Shown here in pieces: positions 18,076 to 26,532 of a stretch of 64,000 nucleotides of DNA. How positions within the stretch are numbered: the stretch's first letter is position 1; each line of letters begins with the position of its first letter. The stretch is from Campylobacter showae CSUNSWCD (lineage in GTDB: Bacteria; Campylobacterota; Campylobacteria; Campylobacterales; Campylobacteraceae): assembly GCF_000313615.1 (NCBI RefSeq), contig NZ_AMZQ01000001.1, forward strand, positions 1 through 64,000. Direction: 5' to 3'. The notes below the pieces were generated by a model. It saw only the letters and a list, made by a program, of their open reading frames with translations. It did no database searches and was not told the origin of the DNA. Both the position numbers and the translations under genes were made by a program.

Positions 18076-19352
18076 AAAATATGCAACTAAGGCTCATAAA
18101 AAGCTCGATCACCGGCTCGAAGGTGCAAAAAGGTATGGCTTTTATCACCATACTTTTGGCGACGGTTTTGATCGCTTGTATGCTAAATATCACGCTAAAA
18201 ATCGGTGATCAGATCGCTAGCGAGCTGCGCGGCTACGGCTCAAACATCGTCGTCTTGCCAAAGGGCGAAGCGCTAGCCATCGAGATCGAGGGTAAAAACT
18301 TCACTCCGCTAAAATCGCAAAACTACCTAAACGAAGAGGATTTGCATAAGATCAAGGAAATTTTCTGGCGAAACAACATCGTGGCTTTTGCTCCGTTTCT
18401 AAACGGCGAGGTAAAGGACGCTAGCGGAGAAAAATATCAAATCACGGGCACTTGGTTTGATAAATTTGCAAACGTGGCCGACGAGCCCGAGTTTAAAACT
18501 GGCGTGAAAACGCTATTTGGTTTTTGGGCGGTTGATGGCAAATGGATAGAGGACGACGACGTAACAAACGTGCTCGTAGGCGAAAATTTAGCGGCAAAGC
18601 GAAATTTGAGCGTCGGCGGCGAGCTAAATTTAAACGGACGTAGCGTAAAAATCGCAGGCGTGCTAAAAGGAGCCGGCGAAGAGAGCTATAAGATCGTAAC
18701 CTCGCTAAAGCTAGCCCAGGAGCTTTTAGGCAAGCCGGGGCAATACTCAAAAGCCGAGGTTTCAGCAATGACGATCCCGGAAAACGACCTCTCCGTCAAG
18801 GCCAGGCGAAATTTAGACAACCTAGACAGCGCCGAGTACGATATGTGGTACTGCTCGGCCTACGTTAGCTCCATAGCCTATCAGATCGAGGAGAACTACG
18901 CGGGCGTAGCGGCAAAGGCGATGATGCAGGTAAGCGACGCCGAGAGTAATATCGTGAAAAAAATCCAAAGCCTAATGGGTATCGTTAGCGTCATCGCGCT
19001 TGCGGTCTCCTCTATCGGCATTACATCGCTGATGACTAGCGAAATTTACAGACGTAAAAAAGAGATCGGCCTACTAAAAGCCATAGGTGCGAGCAACTTT
19101 GAAATTTACGCCCTTTTTGCGAGCGAAAGCCTAGTCGTGGCGTTTTTTGCGGGCATTTTGGGAGCGTTTTTGGGTTACGCGCTAAGCTACATAATCGCTT
19201 ACAGTATCTTTGGCTACGGCATCGGCATCGCTTGGATCGTGCTTCCGCTTAGTATCGCTTTTGCGCTTCTTATCTCGATCGCGGGCTCACTCGTGCCGAT
19301 GAGAAGCGTCGTTAAACTCTTGCCTGCGGAGGTGCTATATGATCGCAAATAA
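18072..19352 (+). CDS. FtsX/MacB-type ABC transporter permease (Cj1661 type)
   Basis: The 426-residue protein has one N-terminal membrane helix, a large periplasmic MacB-type domain to about residue 300, and three C-terminal helices with the FtsX-family coupling segment EIYRRKKEIGLLKAIGAS near 320. It pairs with the permease at 19339 and the ATPase at 20480. Because the complex lies inside the P19 iron locus, it probably helps move iron or maintain the redox state of the periplasmic parts, but no substrate is visible. It overlaps DUF2318 by 4 bases and the next permease by 14 bases. Confidence 0.9.
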   Translation: MKNMQLRLIKSSITGSKVQKGMAFITILLATVLIACMLNITLKIGDQIASELRGYGSNIVVLPKGEALAIEIEGKNFTPLKSQNYLNEEDLHKIKEIFWRNNIVAFAPFLNGEVKDASGEKYQITGTWFDKFANVADEPEFKTGVKTLFGFWAVDGKWIEDDDVTNVLVGENLAAKRNLSVGGELNLNGRSVKIAGVLKGAGEESYKIVTSLKLAQELLGKPGQYSKAEVSAMTIPENDLSVKARRNLDNLDSAEYDMWYCSAYVSSIAYQIEENYAGVAAKAMMQVSDAESNIVKKIQSLMGIVSVIALAVSSIGITSLMTSEIYRRKKEIGLLKAIGASNFEIYALFASESLVVAFFAGILGAFLGYALSYIIAYSIFGYGIGIAWIVLPLSIAFALLISIAGSLVPMRSVVKLLPAEVLYDRK

Positions 19353-20478
19353 GGGCTTTTTTTATAACGTCATCTTTAAAAGTCTGCGCTTTGGCGCGGC
19401 TAGAGTCGGCGTCATCATCGTCTCTATCTTGCTTGGCGCGTGCGTGACGGCGGCGTTTGTAAACGTGTATCTAGATATCGATTCAAAAGTAACCAAGGAG
19501 CTAAAAAGCTACGGCGCAAACGTGGTTTTTGCTCCAGCAGACCCCGTTAGCGACGCGGTAAACGAGGCTAAATTTAACGAAAAGATCGCCAAAATCCCAA
19601 GCGACAAGCTAATCGGACAGAGCGGATACCTTTTCACGCAGGTAAACATAGGCCCAACGACTGCGATTGCTATGGGCGTCAAATTTAGCGATCTAATGCG
19701 GGTTAAGCCGTTTTTAGAGGTTAAAGAAGGTCAGGGCATAACGCTAGATTTTGACGAGAGAAACGCGCTAATCGGCACCGATCTAGCCAAACAAAGCGGA
19801 TTTAAGGTCGGCGACGTGATTGAAGTGAGGCAAATCGGCGCGAATGCAGGCGAAAAGGTAAAGATCCGCGGCATCGTGCAAGACGGCGACAAAGAGGACT
19901 CGCTACTCATCATCTCGCTGCCTCTAGCGCAAAAGATAGCAAACGAGCCAAACACGCTAAACTACGCCGAAGCCGTAGTGACGGGCAAATTTGACTACAT
20001 AAGCGAGCTTGGCAAGAGCCTTAGCGACGAGCAAATTTCGGTTAAACCAGTGGCTAAAATTTCAAAATCAGAGGGTCTGATTTTAGATAAGATTAAGCTT
20101 TTGATGGCGCTAGTTAGCTTTGTGATCTTGCTGATTACTTCGATGTGCGTAAACACGACGCTAAGCGCGATTTTGTTCTCGCGCTCAAAAGAGATCGCGC
20201 TGCTTAGAGCACTGGGAGCTAGTAAGAAAAATGTATTAAATTTGTTTGGCGTCGAGACCTTCGTTACGGCGTTTGCGGCGGCTTTTGTAGGCGCTATTTT
20301 AGGCTACGGCTTGGCGCAAATTTTAGGCTACGCGATTTTTGATTCGAGCATAGATTTTAGATTTATGAGCATACCGATAGCGATGGCGATCTCGCTCGTT
20401 TTTGCGGGCGTAGCCTCGATCTATCCGATCAAACGGGCGCTAGAAAACAAGATGGCCGATATTTTAAGAGGAGAATGA
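19339..20478 (+). CDS. FtsX/MacB-type ABC transporter permease, second subunit (Cj1662 type)
   Basis: This 379-residue permease has the same layout as its upstream neighbour: an N-terminal helix, a periplasmic domain of about 220 residues, then three helices beginning near 250 with the coupling block FSRSKEIALLRALGASKK. The two are diverged paralogues that would form a heterodimer with the ATPase that follows one base after its stop codon. An AGGAGAATG at the end serves as ribosome site for that ATPase gene. Confidence 0.9.
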   Translation: MIANKGFFYNVIFKSLRFGAARVGVIIVSILLGACVTAAFVNVYLDIDSKVTKELKSYGANVVFAPADPVSDAVNEAKFNEKIAKIPSDKLIGQSGYLFTQVNIGPTTAIAMGVKFSDLMRVKPFLEVKEGQGITLDFDERNALIGTDLAKQSGFKVGDVIEVRQIGANAGEKVKIRGIVQDGDKEDSLLIISLPLAQKIANEPNTLNYAEAVVTGKFDYISELGKSLSDEQISVKPVAKISKSEGLILDKIKLLMALVSFVILLITSMCVNTTLSAILFSRSKEIALLRALGASKKNVLNLFGVETFVTAFAAAFVGAILGYGLAQILGYAIFDSSIDFRFMSIPIAMAISLVFAGVASIYPIKRALENKMADILRGE

Positions 20479-20479
20479 T

Positions 20480-21217
20480 ATGCAATACGCGATAAGATTA
20501 AACGGGATAGAAAAAAGATTCGGAGAAGTAAGGGCGCTAGAGTGTATTACATTTGACGTAAACGCCGGCGAGTGGGTTAGCATAATGGGCCCAAGCGGCA
20601 GCGGTAAAAGTACGCTGGTAAATATCCTCTCGCTGATGGATGAGCCCACAGCCGGCACGTACACGCTAGGCGGAGATGACGCTAGCAGGCTTAGCGACGA
20701 GGAGACGCTCAAATTTCGCCGCGAAAAGATCGGGCTGATATTTCAGCAGTTTCACCTCATCCCCTACCTAAACTGCGTCGAAAACGTGATGATAGCGCAG
20801 TACTATCACAGCAGCGTAGACGAAGAGGACGCTAAAAAGGCGCTCGAGCGGGTTGGACTAGGACACAGGCTAGATCACCGACCTAGCCAGCTTAGCGGCG
20901 GCGAGCAGCAGCGTCTGTGCATCGCGCGCGCTCTCATCAACGATCCTGATATCTTGATAGCCGACGAGCCGACTGGCAACCTAGACGAAGCAAACGAACG
21001 CGTGGTTTTGGAGCTATTTCAAAAGCTGCGAAGCGAGGGCAAAACCATCCTGCTCATCACTCACAACCCGGATCTTGGGCAGTTTGGCGACAAGATCGTC
21101 TATCTAAGGCACGGCAAGATGGAAAACATCCACTACGTGAGCGATGGTGAGCGTGCGGAGGCATGCGAGAGGCTAGCAAGCGAGCCAAAGGGTCAAACCG
21201 CCTTTGCGACGGTTTAA
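20480..21217 (+). CDS. ABC transporter ATP-binding protein, MacB/LolD type (Cj1663 type)
   Basis: The 245-residue ATPase has Walker [12 protein letters not shown] near residue 36, the Q-loop IFQQFH near 87, signature LSGGEQQRL near 140, Walker [16 protein letters not shown] near 161 and the switch histidine in LLITHN. It belongs to the MacB/LolD branch that works with FtsX-type permeases. It completes the ABC part of the P19 iron locus. About 25 residues extend beyond the usual end of the domain. Confidence 0.92.
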   Translation: MQYAIRLNGIEKRFGEVRALECITFDVNAGEWVSIMGPSGSGKSTLVNILSLMDEPTAGTYTLGGDDASRLSDEETLKFRREKIGLIFQQFHLIPYLNCVENVMIAQYYHSSVDEEDAKKALERVGLGHRLDHRPSQLSGGEQQRLCIARALINDPDILIADEPTGNLDEANERVVLELFQKLRSEGKTILLITHNPDLGQFGDKIVYLRHGKMENIHYVSDGERAEACERLASEPKGQTAFATV

Positions 21218-21230
21218 ATTTGGGAAAATT

Positions 21231-21728
21231 ATGATAAAAAAATATATATTTTTAGTTTTTGCGGCGGTGATGATCGCGGGCTGTGGAAATAGCGGCTTTG
21301 ACAAACACCACATCAGCCTAAACTCGCCAAAGGGCGTAGATACGCACTATTTCCCCGAGGGCAGACGGCTCAAAACGGACGGCAAGCCTTATATGCTCTT
21401 TTTCTTCGGTACTTCTTGCGGCGCCTGCGTAGCGCAAGCCCCGATCGTAAATGAAATTTACTCCGAGCTTAAGGACAAATTCGGCGTTTACGGGATATTT
21501 GGACCCAGCCTTGGATTTGATAAAGATATCGACATGGTTAGGCAGCACCATATCGACTACGACGTGATTAGCGATAAAATTTCGGTCGATTATTTCAGCA
21601 AAGCAGTTGGCGGCGTGATGGGCGTGCCTGCGATCTTCGTCTTTGACGGCGAGGGCAATCTCAAAAAGCGCTTCATCGGACTCACTCCAAAAGCTACTCT
21701 TGAAAACGAGATCAAACTGGTATTATAG
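21231..21728 (+). CDS. Thioredoxin-like lipoprotein of the P19 locus (Cj1664/Cj1665 type)
   Basis: The 165-residue protein has a lipobox (VMIAGC at residues 13-18) and a thioredoxin fold with FGTSCGACVAQAP near 61-73, so the active site is CGAC, and VPAIFVF near 136 as the cis-proline loop. It should be anchored facing the periplasm and act as a reductant, perhaps of the DUF2318 cysteines or of Fe(III). I start it at the ATG at 21231; an in-frame ATG 27 bases upstream lies inside the ATPase gene and lacks a ribosome site. C. jejuni has two thioredoxin-like genes here; this window shows one. Confidence 0.85.
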   Translation: MIKKYIFLVFAAVMIAGCGNSGFDKHHISLNSPKGVDTHYFPEGRRLKTDGKPYMLFFFGTSCGACVAQAPIVNEIYSELKDKFGVYGIFGPSLGFDKDIDMVRQHHIDYDVISDKISVDYFSKAVGGVMGVPAIFVFDGEGNLKKRFIGLTPKATLENEIKLVL

Positions 21729-21837
21729 ATTTACTCAAATGTAAAGATTTAGTAGTAAAATACACTTAAATTTGATCCTAAATTTGACCCGTCCGCGTTA
21801 AATTTGCGGCGGTCAAATTTGAGCTAGGAGACGCGAA

Positions 21838-22431
21838 ATGAAACTAAAAATTTTCTCTATTTTGCTATTTGCGATTTTTTTCGTAGGTTGCGGCGAACCG
21901 CGCACGCCCGAGCTTTACGCTAGAAGCACGATGCCGATTTTTATCACTAACGGCGACGTGAAAAAAGCCCCTCGTAGCGTCTACGTTTACTTTAAAAACT
22001 CCTCAGGCTACGCAAACACGCTAGAAAATACCGTGCGAAACAAGTTACTGCAAAACGGCTTTACTCAAAGCATGGATCAAAAGAGCGCAGATATCGTAAT
22101 AATGGGCGATTTTGCGAGCTTACAGCGCCTTGAGCGACGCGAACGCCCGCGAGTTTATATGAATATGGGATATGGCTTTGGCAGCTACGGGCGCACGCGA
22201 AGCATGGGCTTTGGCATGCTTTTTGGCGACCCGTTTGACGATGATTTTTACGATAGGACGGATTATTATCTTTATAGAGCCTATATCAGCGTGATGATCC
22301 GCGCAAACGGCAGCGAACAAAGGACAAATCTCGAGATCGAAAGCGGGCAAAATCTTTATTCGCCAAGTTATATAATCCCATACATAGAAGAAAAGGCAGC
22401 GACGCAGATACTTAGTTTCTTTTATCCTTAG
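21838..22431 (+). CDS. TraT-like outer-membrane lipoprotein
   Basis: The 197-residue protein has a signal peptide and lipobox (FFVGCGE), then a pattern recalling TraT complement-resistance lipoproteins: STMPIFI, RSVYVYFKNSSGYANTLENT and KLLQNGFTQSMDQKSADIVI, which align with the TraT segments for FVDIRNTSDK and AKGYQVVTSPDKA. The middle is glycine and arginine rich (GYGFGSYGRTRSMGFGMLFG). TraT forms outer-membrane oligomers that block conjugation and complement. Chromosomal relatives in Campylobacter have no proven function. It has its own GGAG ribosome site and is followed at once by a dispersed hairpin repeat. Confidence 0.6.
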   Translation: MKLKIFSILLFAIFFVGCGEPRTPELYARSTMPIFITNGDVKKAPRSVYVYFKNSSGYANTLENTVRNKLLQNGFTQSMDQKSADIVIMGDFASLQRLERRERPRVYMNMGYGFGSYGRTRSMGFGMLFGDPFDDDFYDRTDYYLYRAYISVMIRANGSEQRTNLEIESGQNLYSPSYIIPYIEEKAATQILSFFYP

Positions 22432-22432
22432 C

Positions 22433-22633
22433 GGCTTGTCTTTTTGCCCTATACTTCGTTACTTTTAAATTTGGCTCGGTCATTACCTACATGGTAACTC
22501 CCGTCGCCAAATTTAAAAGTGCCTCGTCTAGAACAAAAATACTTCGCCTTATCGTTTTACGTTCAAATTTGAAGACAAATTTGCAAATTTCGGCTCCAAA
22601 TTTTACCCATCGAGACCGCACCTTGAAAATGCT
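22433..22633 (+). repeat. Variable-stem hairpin element, copy A1
   Basis: Two bases after the TraT-like stop comes a fixed left flank (GGCTTGTCTTTTT ... TATACTTCGTT), then a hairpin 22461-22520 with arms ACTTTTAAATTTGGC and GCCAAATTTAAAAGT and an inner stem TTACC/GGTAA, then a fixed right flank GCCTCGTCTA. The flanks recur in inverted orientation at 30681-30787, although the stems differ. A tail containing ATACTTCGCCTTAT and ACCGCACCTTGAAAATGC recurs at 24830-24912. The remaining gap to 22854 is AT-rich and holds the promoter of the next gene. Confidence 0.7.
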
Positions 22634-22809
22634 AATTTGAGTTTTTAAATTTAACGTATCGATTTAGGCTATTCTCTCTTTGCCTAAAATTTACTTTTAT
22701 CAAATTTAACTTCGCTAGCGTCAAATTTGCCGTCGTATGCAAACCAAGTCGCGCAAAATTTATAAATCTTATCTTAACGAAAATCAAGAAATACTCAAAT
22801 ATTTTTCTA

Positions 22810-22844
22810 TATAATTATGATACAAAAAATCAAAATTATCATAA
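22810..22844 (+). promoter_or_regulatory. Promoter and dyad upstream of the TonB-type receptor gene
   Basis: A TATAAT at 22810-22815 is overlapped by the dyad TTATGATA (22815-22822) and TATCATAA (22837-22844). This placement just downstream of the -10 box would suit a repressor such as Fur, whose sites are GATAAT-like, but the half-site spacing of 14 bases is not standard. Confidence 0.45.
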
Positions 22845-22854
22845 AGGATACTAA

Positions 22855-24708
22855 ATGAGACTAGCTATCAGTCTGGCTGCGGCTGCGACGGCGCTATTTG
22901 CAAACGGCGCAAATCCCGACGTCATAAAGCCGGTAAAGGATTTTACGCCTCCTCCGCCTTATACGCCAAACATCGCTCAAAGCGCGTTTGCTGAAAATCA
23001 ATTTGACCGCACGCCCAGGGATGATTATTTTTTCGTGACGGATTTGCTTGATAATTCTATGGATAAATTTCACGTTGCTGGCGGATTTTACGGCAGGACG
23101 TTTTACGGCTCGGGACTTTTTAAGTACCGCGGCGCAAATTTCTACACGATTTTAAACACAAATTTCTCTAAAGCCAACCGCTACAAAGACGGCGGCGGCA
23201 GGGAGTGGAACTACGGTTACGCTAGGCAGGGGCAAAGCGCAGTCGTGGGCTTCGTGCCTAGCGAGCTAAGCGAGTTTAGATTTACGCTCGTGCACGATAA
23301 CATCGACGACGACAAGCAACCTCACCACCTAATGGACGCTGTTAAAACCGAGCGATACGTCGGTAAATTTAACGCTCGCATCGGCGCGGAGGATCTATCA
23401 AATACGCTAAATTTCGAGCTAATGCTACGCGACGTGAGCAGAAATGCCGACAACTACCGCCTAAGAAGCGCGGCTCAGACGGTCAAGGTCGAGATAGATA
23501 GAAAAATCGTAGACGCCGAGCTAAAATACGACGCTGATTTTGGCGACTTTCACAATCTTGCGGGCATCAGCTATCAGCACGATAATCACGAGGGCAAAAG
23601 GTATCAGAGGCAGCCCGGCGGATGGGTTTTTAACGGATATAGGTTTGCCGACGTGACAAATAAACGAACGAGGATTTTTGATACGCTAAGCTATAAATTT
23701 AACGACTTTCACAAGCTTAGTTTAGCTCTAAACTACGACTGGATGAGGTCAAATTTAAAGGGATTAAATGAGCCTTATTTTGCGCCTGCCGCGCCGCTTC
23801 GGACGGTAAAGGGGCTTGTCCGTAGCGTTTACGGATATGATTTTGACGGTAGCGTCAAACAAGACGGGCTAAGCGCCAGCCTAAAATATGACTTCACGCC
23901 AAACGAGCTAGATAGCTACTACGCGGTACTTGAGAGCTTGCAGCGCATACCTGGCAATATGGAGCGATTTAACACGCTTTACGGTCCGATGAATAACGGC
24001 TGGGTGAGTAACCCGCTGCTAAAACCGGAGCGCCACAACCGCGTAAATTTGGGCTTTACTTACAAGAGTGAATTTTATAAAGATTACTTAAGTTCGCGTC
24101 AGGGCGAGGATAGCTTTAGCGTGGGCGGGCACTTTATCGCAGACGACGCGCAGGATCTGGTTATCTACGATCGCCGTCATGCCGCTTCATCCACACCGCC
24201 AATAAACAGAAACGCCGTCATCACGCGCAACGTCGACGCTAGGATTTACAGCGTAAATTTGCGCGGCGAGTATAATTTCGCGTGAAATTTCGGGCTAAAA
24301 ACATCGCTATTTTACAACTACGGACAAAACAAAACTGACGGCAGACCACTCTATCAAATTCGCCCGTTTGAGGCAAATTTGGCCTTTGATTACAAAGACT
24401 ACGCGAGCTTTGGCAGCTACAACATCGGCACGGCGGTACGCTACGTAGCAAAGCAAAATAGGGGAGATTTCGATAAAACCACCGGCTTTGGCATCGACAA
24501 GCGCGAAGCGGCTAGGAGCTTTACGACGATGGACGTTTACGGCGGATTTGAGTTTAAAAACAGCTGGGGCGTGAGGCTTGGGGTCACAAATATCTTTGAT
24601 AAAGATTACGCCGAGTTTATCAGCGGCGAGCACGTAGGAGCGCTAGATCCTGCGGTGGTGCATGCGCCGGGGAGGGCGGTGTTTGTTAGCTTCCACTCTA
24701 GTTTTTAA
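22855..24708 (+). pseudogene. TonB-receptor-type outer-membrane barrel without plug, interrupted by an in-frame UGA
   Basis: The frame runs from 22855 to 24708 with one UGA at 24283-24285 (codon 477) and would give 617 residues. After a signal peptide and a proline-rich linker (PVKDFTPPPPYTPN) the sequence goes almost directly into alternating beta strands; I see no plug domain. The C terminus ends in a receptor-like last strand (GRAVFVSFHSSF) preceded by GVRLGVTNIFDKDY, the typical end of TonB-dependent receptors. The UGA falls in EYNFA-stop-NFGLKTSLFY, where an aromatic residue such as Trp would fit. No SECIS-like hairpin follows. So it is either a TGG-to-TGA nonsense mutant, a sequencing error, or read through. 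It may serve the ABC importer encoded 860 bases downstream. Confidence 0.75.
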
Positions 24709-24720
24709 AATTTGAGCGGC

Positions 24721-24918
24721 GGCTCGTCTCACGAGTGCTTTTTGTGGATTTTGTTAAAATTTGACTGGGTAGGCCATATGCCTTATCATCGTCAAATTTT
24801 AACTTCAAAACCCCAAAAATCATCTCGCGATACTTCGCCTTATTTTTTTGATTCAAATTTGAGGTCAAATTTACAAATTTTACTCGCCCAGACCCGCATC
24901 TTGAAAATGCAAATTTAA
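24721..24918 (+). repeat. Variable-stem hairpin element, copy C1
   Basis: Just after the receptor stop, arms GTTAAAATTTGAC (24753-24765) and GTCAAATTTTAAC (24791-24803) enclose an inner stem AGGC-CATAT-GCCT. The tail 24830-24918 (ATACTTCGCCTTAT ... ACTCGCCCAGACCCGCATCTTGAAAATGC) matches the tail of copy A1 at 22540-22633. GGCTCGT-CTC-ACGAG at the left end, followed by T-rich sequence, may act as a weak terminator of the receptor gene. Confidence 0.65.
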
Positions 24919-24929
24919 ATTTGCGACGC

Positions 24930-25281
24930 TTTGCGTCAGCAAAGCAGTGTCGCTACCTCTAACGTGCAGTGGGGTTGGAGAGGGCTTCTGCGTCGCTGCG
25001 CTAGCAGCTGCAAGCAGACGGGAGAGGGTCTGCCTTTGGCAGTTGCGAGTGCGTAGCACGACGCAAAGGAATGCGACGCTCTACTTCGCTTCGCTCGTAG
25101 CTGCAAGCAGACCGTAAGTAGAACCCCTTCCTCTCCCAAAGTAAAGAGAAAGGTGAACAACAAAGGGAGCTATTTTGCTAGCTTCGCTTCGCCTTGTGCT
25201 TGCACTCTCTTTGAGAGCTGCTAGCAGAGCGTAATTCAAGCCCCTTTCCCCATAACAAGAAAGTAAAAGTTGAAAGTCTTT
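24930..25281 (+). repeat. Degenerate tandem non-coding repeat
   Basis: Two units are clearly related: 25099-25165, starting AGCTGCAAGCAGACCGTAA and continuing into CCCCTTCCTCTCCC, and 25216-25281, starting AGCTGCTAGCAGAGCGTAA and continuing into GCCCCTTTCCCC. A third AGCTGCAAGCAGAC lies at 25006-25019. Each is preceded by CTTCGCTTCGCT-like sequence. The period is about 93-117 bases. No open frame explains it. Origin and function are unknown. Confidence 0.55.
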
Positions 25282-25335
25282 TTATTAAATTTTAAATTTA
25301 CCGTCCAAATTTAATGAATCAAATCAACAAAAAAA

Positions 25336-25378
25336 CAAGACTTAAATCAAGATTTTTGATTTAAATCTTGGGTATAAT
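25336..25378 (+). promoter_or_regulatory. Strong palindromic operator and promoter of the ABC-NnrS operon
   Basis: CAAGACTTAAATCAA (25336-25350) and TTGATTTAAATCTTG (25356-25370) form a 15-base dyad with one mismatch and a 5-base centre. A TATAAT -10 box follows at 25373-25378, so the palindrome lies over the -35 region. Each arm contains TTGAT-N4-ATC, close to the FNR/CRP half-site pattern TTGAT-N4-ATCAA. A CRP/FNR-family regulator is plausible, consistent with the NnrS gene in the operon. Confidence 0.6.
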
Positions 25379-25427
25379 TATCAAAAATAAGTTGAGGCAA
25401 AGTCAAATTTGCCTCGAGTAAATTTAG

Positions 25428-25460
25428 CATTTTTGCGGTACGGGTCTGGACGAGTAAAAT
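25428..25460 (-). repeat. Dispersed CCCAGACCCGC-type word (inverted) in the leader
   Basis: Read on the minus strand this is TTACTCGTCCAGACCCGTAC followed by CGCAAAAATG, a close copy of the tails at 24890 and 47740. It lies in the roughly 190-base leader of the operon starting at 25570. Confidence 0.55.
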
Positions 25461-25569
25461 TTAACGCTCAAATTTATCGTTTAAATTTGATCGTCAAATT
25501 TGACGCCCGAAGCCGATCCGCAAAAGCGAAGCGAAATAAAATTTAAAATCTTAATATAAGGAGAAAGCT

Positions 25570-26532
25570 ATGAACAGACGAGGATTTTTAGGACTTGGCG
25601 CGGCGCTAGGAGCGACTGCTTTTGCGCCAAATTTGCTTGCTAAAGAGAGATTTGACGTGTGGGGGATGCCCGCGATCCCTAGCACCATGCTAGCCGTGGC
25701 GAGCTTGCAAGGCGAGCTAACCAAAACTCACGACATAAAGCTAAGGATCTGGAACAGCCCCGATCAGCTGCGCGCTGGCGTGGCTAGCGGCGAGATGAAA
25801 CTAACCGCGGCGCCTAGCAACGTGGGCGTAAATTTGGCCAATCAGGGCATGAATTTTGGCCTGCTAAACATCATGACTAACGGCCTTCAAAACATCCTCG
25901 TTAAAGACCCTAGCATCAAAAGCATCGAGGATCTAGTCGGCAAAAAACTAATCATGCCGTTTAAAAACGATATGCCAGACCTCGTGCTACGCGCCATCTG
26001 CAAAAAACGAGGCATAGATATCTCTAAAATCGAGATCAACTACGTCCAAACCCCGCCCGAAGCCATAGGGCTGTTTTTGCAAAAGGATTTTGACGCGGCC
26101 TTGTCGATCGAGCCGATGAGCTCGGCTGCGATACTGCGCGGTAAAAAAATGGGCACGGACGTGCGCGTTGGCTTTGAGCTGCCCGATGTTTGGGGCGAGA
26201 GCTTCGGCATCAAGCCATATATCCCGCAAGCAGGGCTCATCGTGGATCTAGACTACTATAACGCAAACAGGGAGGTTTTTGAGATATTTCACAAAGACAT
26301 GCAAAACGCTCTAAAATGGATCCTAGAAAACAAACAAAGCGCGGCGCAAATCGGCGCGCAGTACCTGCCGGCTCCAGAGTCAGCGCTGGCAAACGCGTTT
26401 GAGCGTTCAAATTTGACCGTGACAAAGGCTAAGGATTTAACCGACGAGCTTATGAGCTTTTTTGAGGTGCTTTTTGAGCTAAATCCTAAGCTTCTTGGCG
26501 GCAAAATGCCTGATAAGAGCCTGTTTTTATGA
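25570..26532 (+). CDS. NitT/TauT (NMT1-like) ABC substrate-binding protein with Tat-like signal
   Basis: The 320-residue protein starts with NRRGFLGLGAALGATAFAPN, a twin-arginine signal, and continues as a two-lobed binding protein of the NMT1/SsuA/TauA class: DVWGMPAIPSTMLAV, TAAPSNVGVNLANQGMNFGL, and LVGKKLIMPFKNDMPDLVLR. The segment PPEAIGLFLQKDFDAALSIE is the usual hinge region of such proteins. Export by Tat suggests folding or cofactor loading before export. Substrate cannot be assigned; typical substrates are nitrate, sulfonates or pyrimidine thiamine precursors, but the receptor barrel upstream and NnrS downstream suggest something else, perhaps a metal or haem-related compound. Ribosome site AAGGAG. 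The stop overlaps the permease start by 4 bases. Confidence 0.82.
   Translation: MNRRGFLGLGAALGATAFAPNLLAKERFDVWGMPAIPSTMLAVASLQGELTKTHDIKLRIWNSPDQLRAGVASGEMKLTAAPSNVGVNLANQGMNFGLLNIMTNGLQNILVKDPSIKSIEDLVGKKLIMPFKNDMPDLVLRAICKKRGIDISKIEINYVQTPPEAIGLFLQKDFDAALSIEPMSSAAILRGKKMGTDVRVGFELPDVWGESFGIKPYIPQAGLIVDLDYYNANREVFEIFHKDMQNALKWILENKQSAAQIGAQYLPAPESALANAFERSNLTVTKAKDLTDELMSFFEVLFELNPKLLGGKMPDKSLFL

Noticed and set aside
24283-24285. UGA in the barrel gene as a selenocysteine codon
   Set aside because: Outer-membrane beta strand context and no SECIS-like hairpin downstream.
24930-25281. CRISPR array
   Set aside because: The repeats are few, long, degenerate and without uniform spacers, and no cas gene is nearby.
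25383-25569. Thiamine (TPP) riboswitch in the leader of the NMT1-like importer
   Set aside because: I looked for the conserved CTGAGA and ACCTGATCTGG-type THI-box words and found neither; the leader mainly contains AAATTT words and one dispersed repeat.
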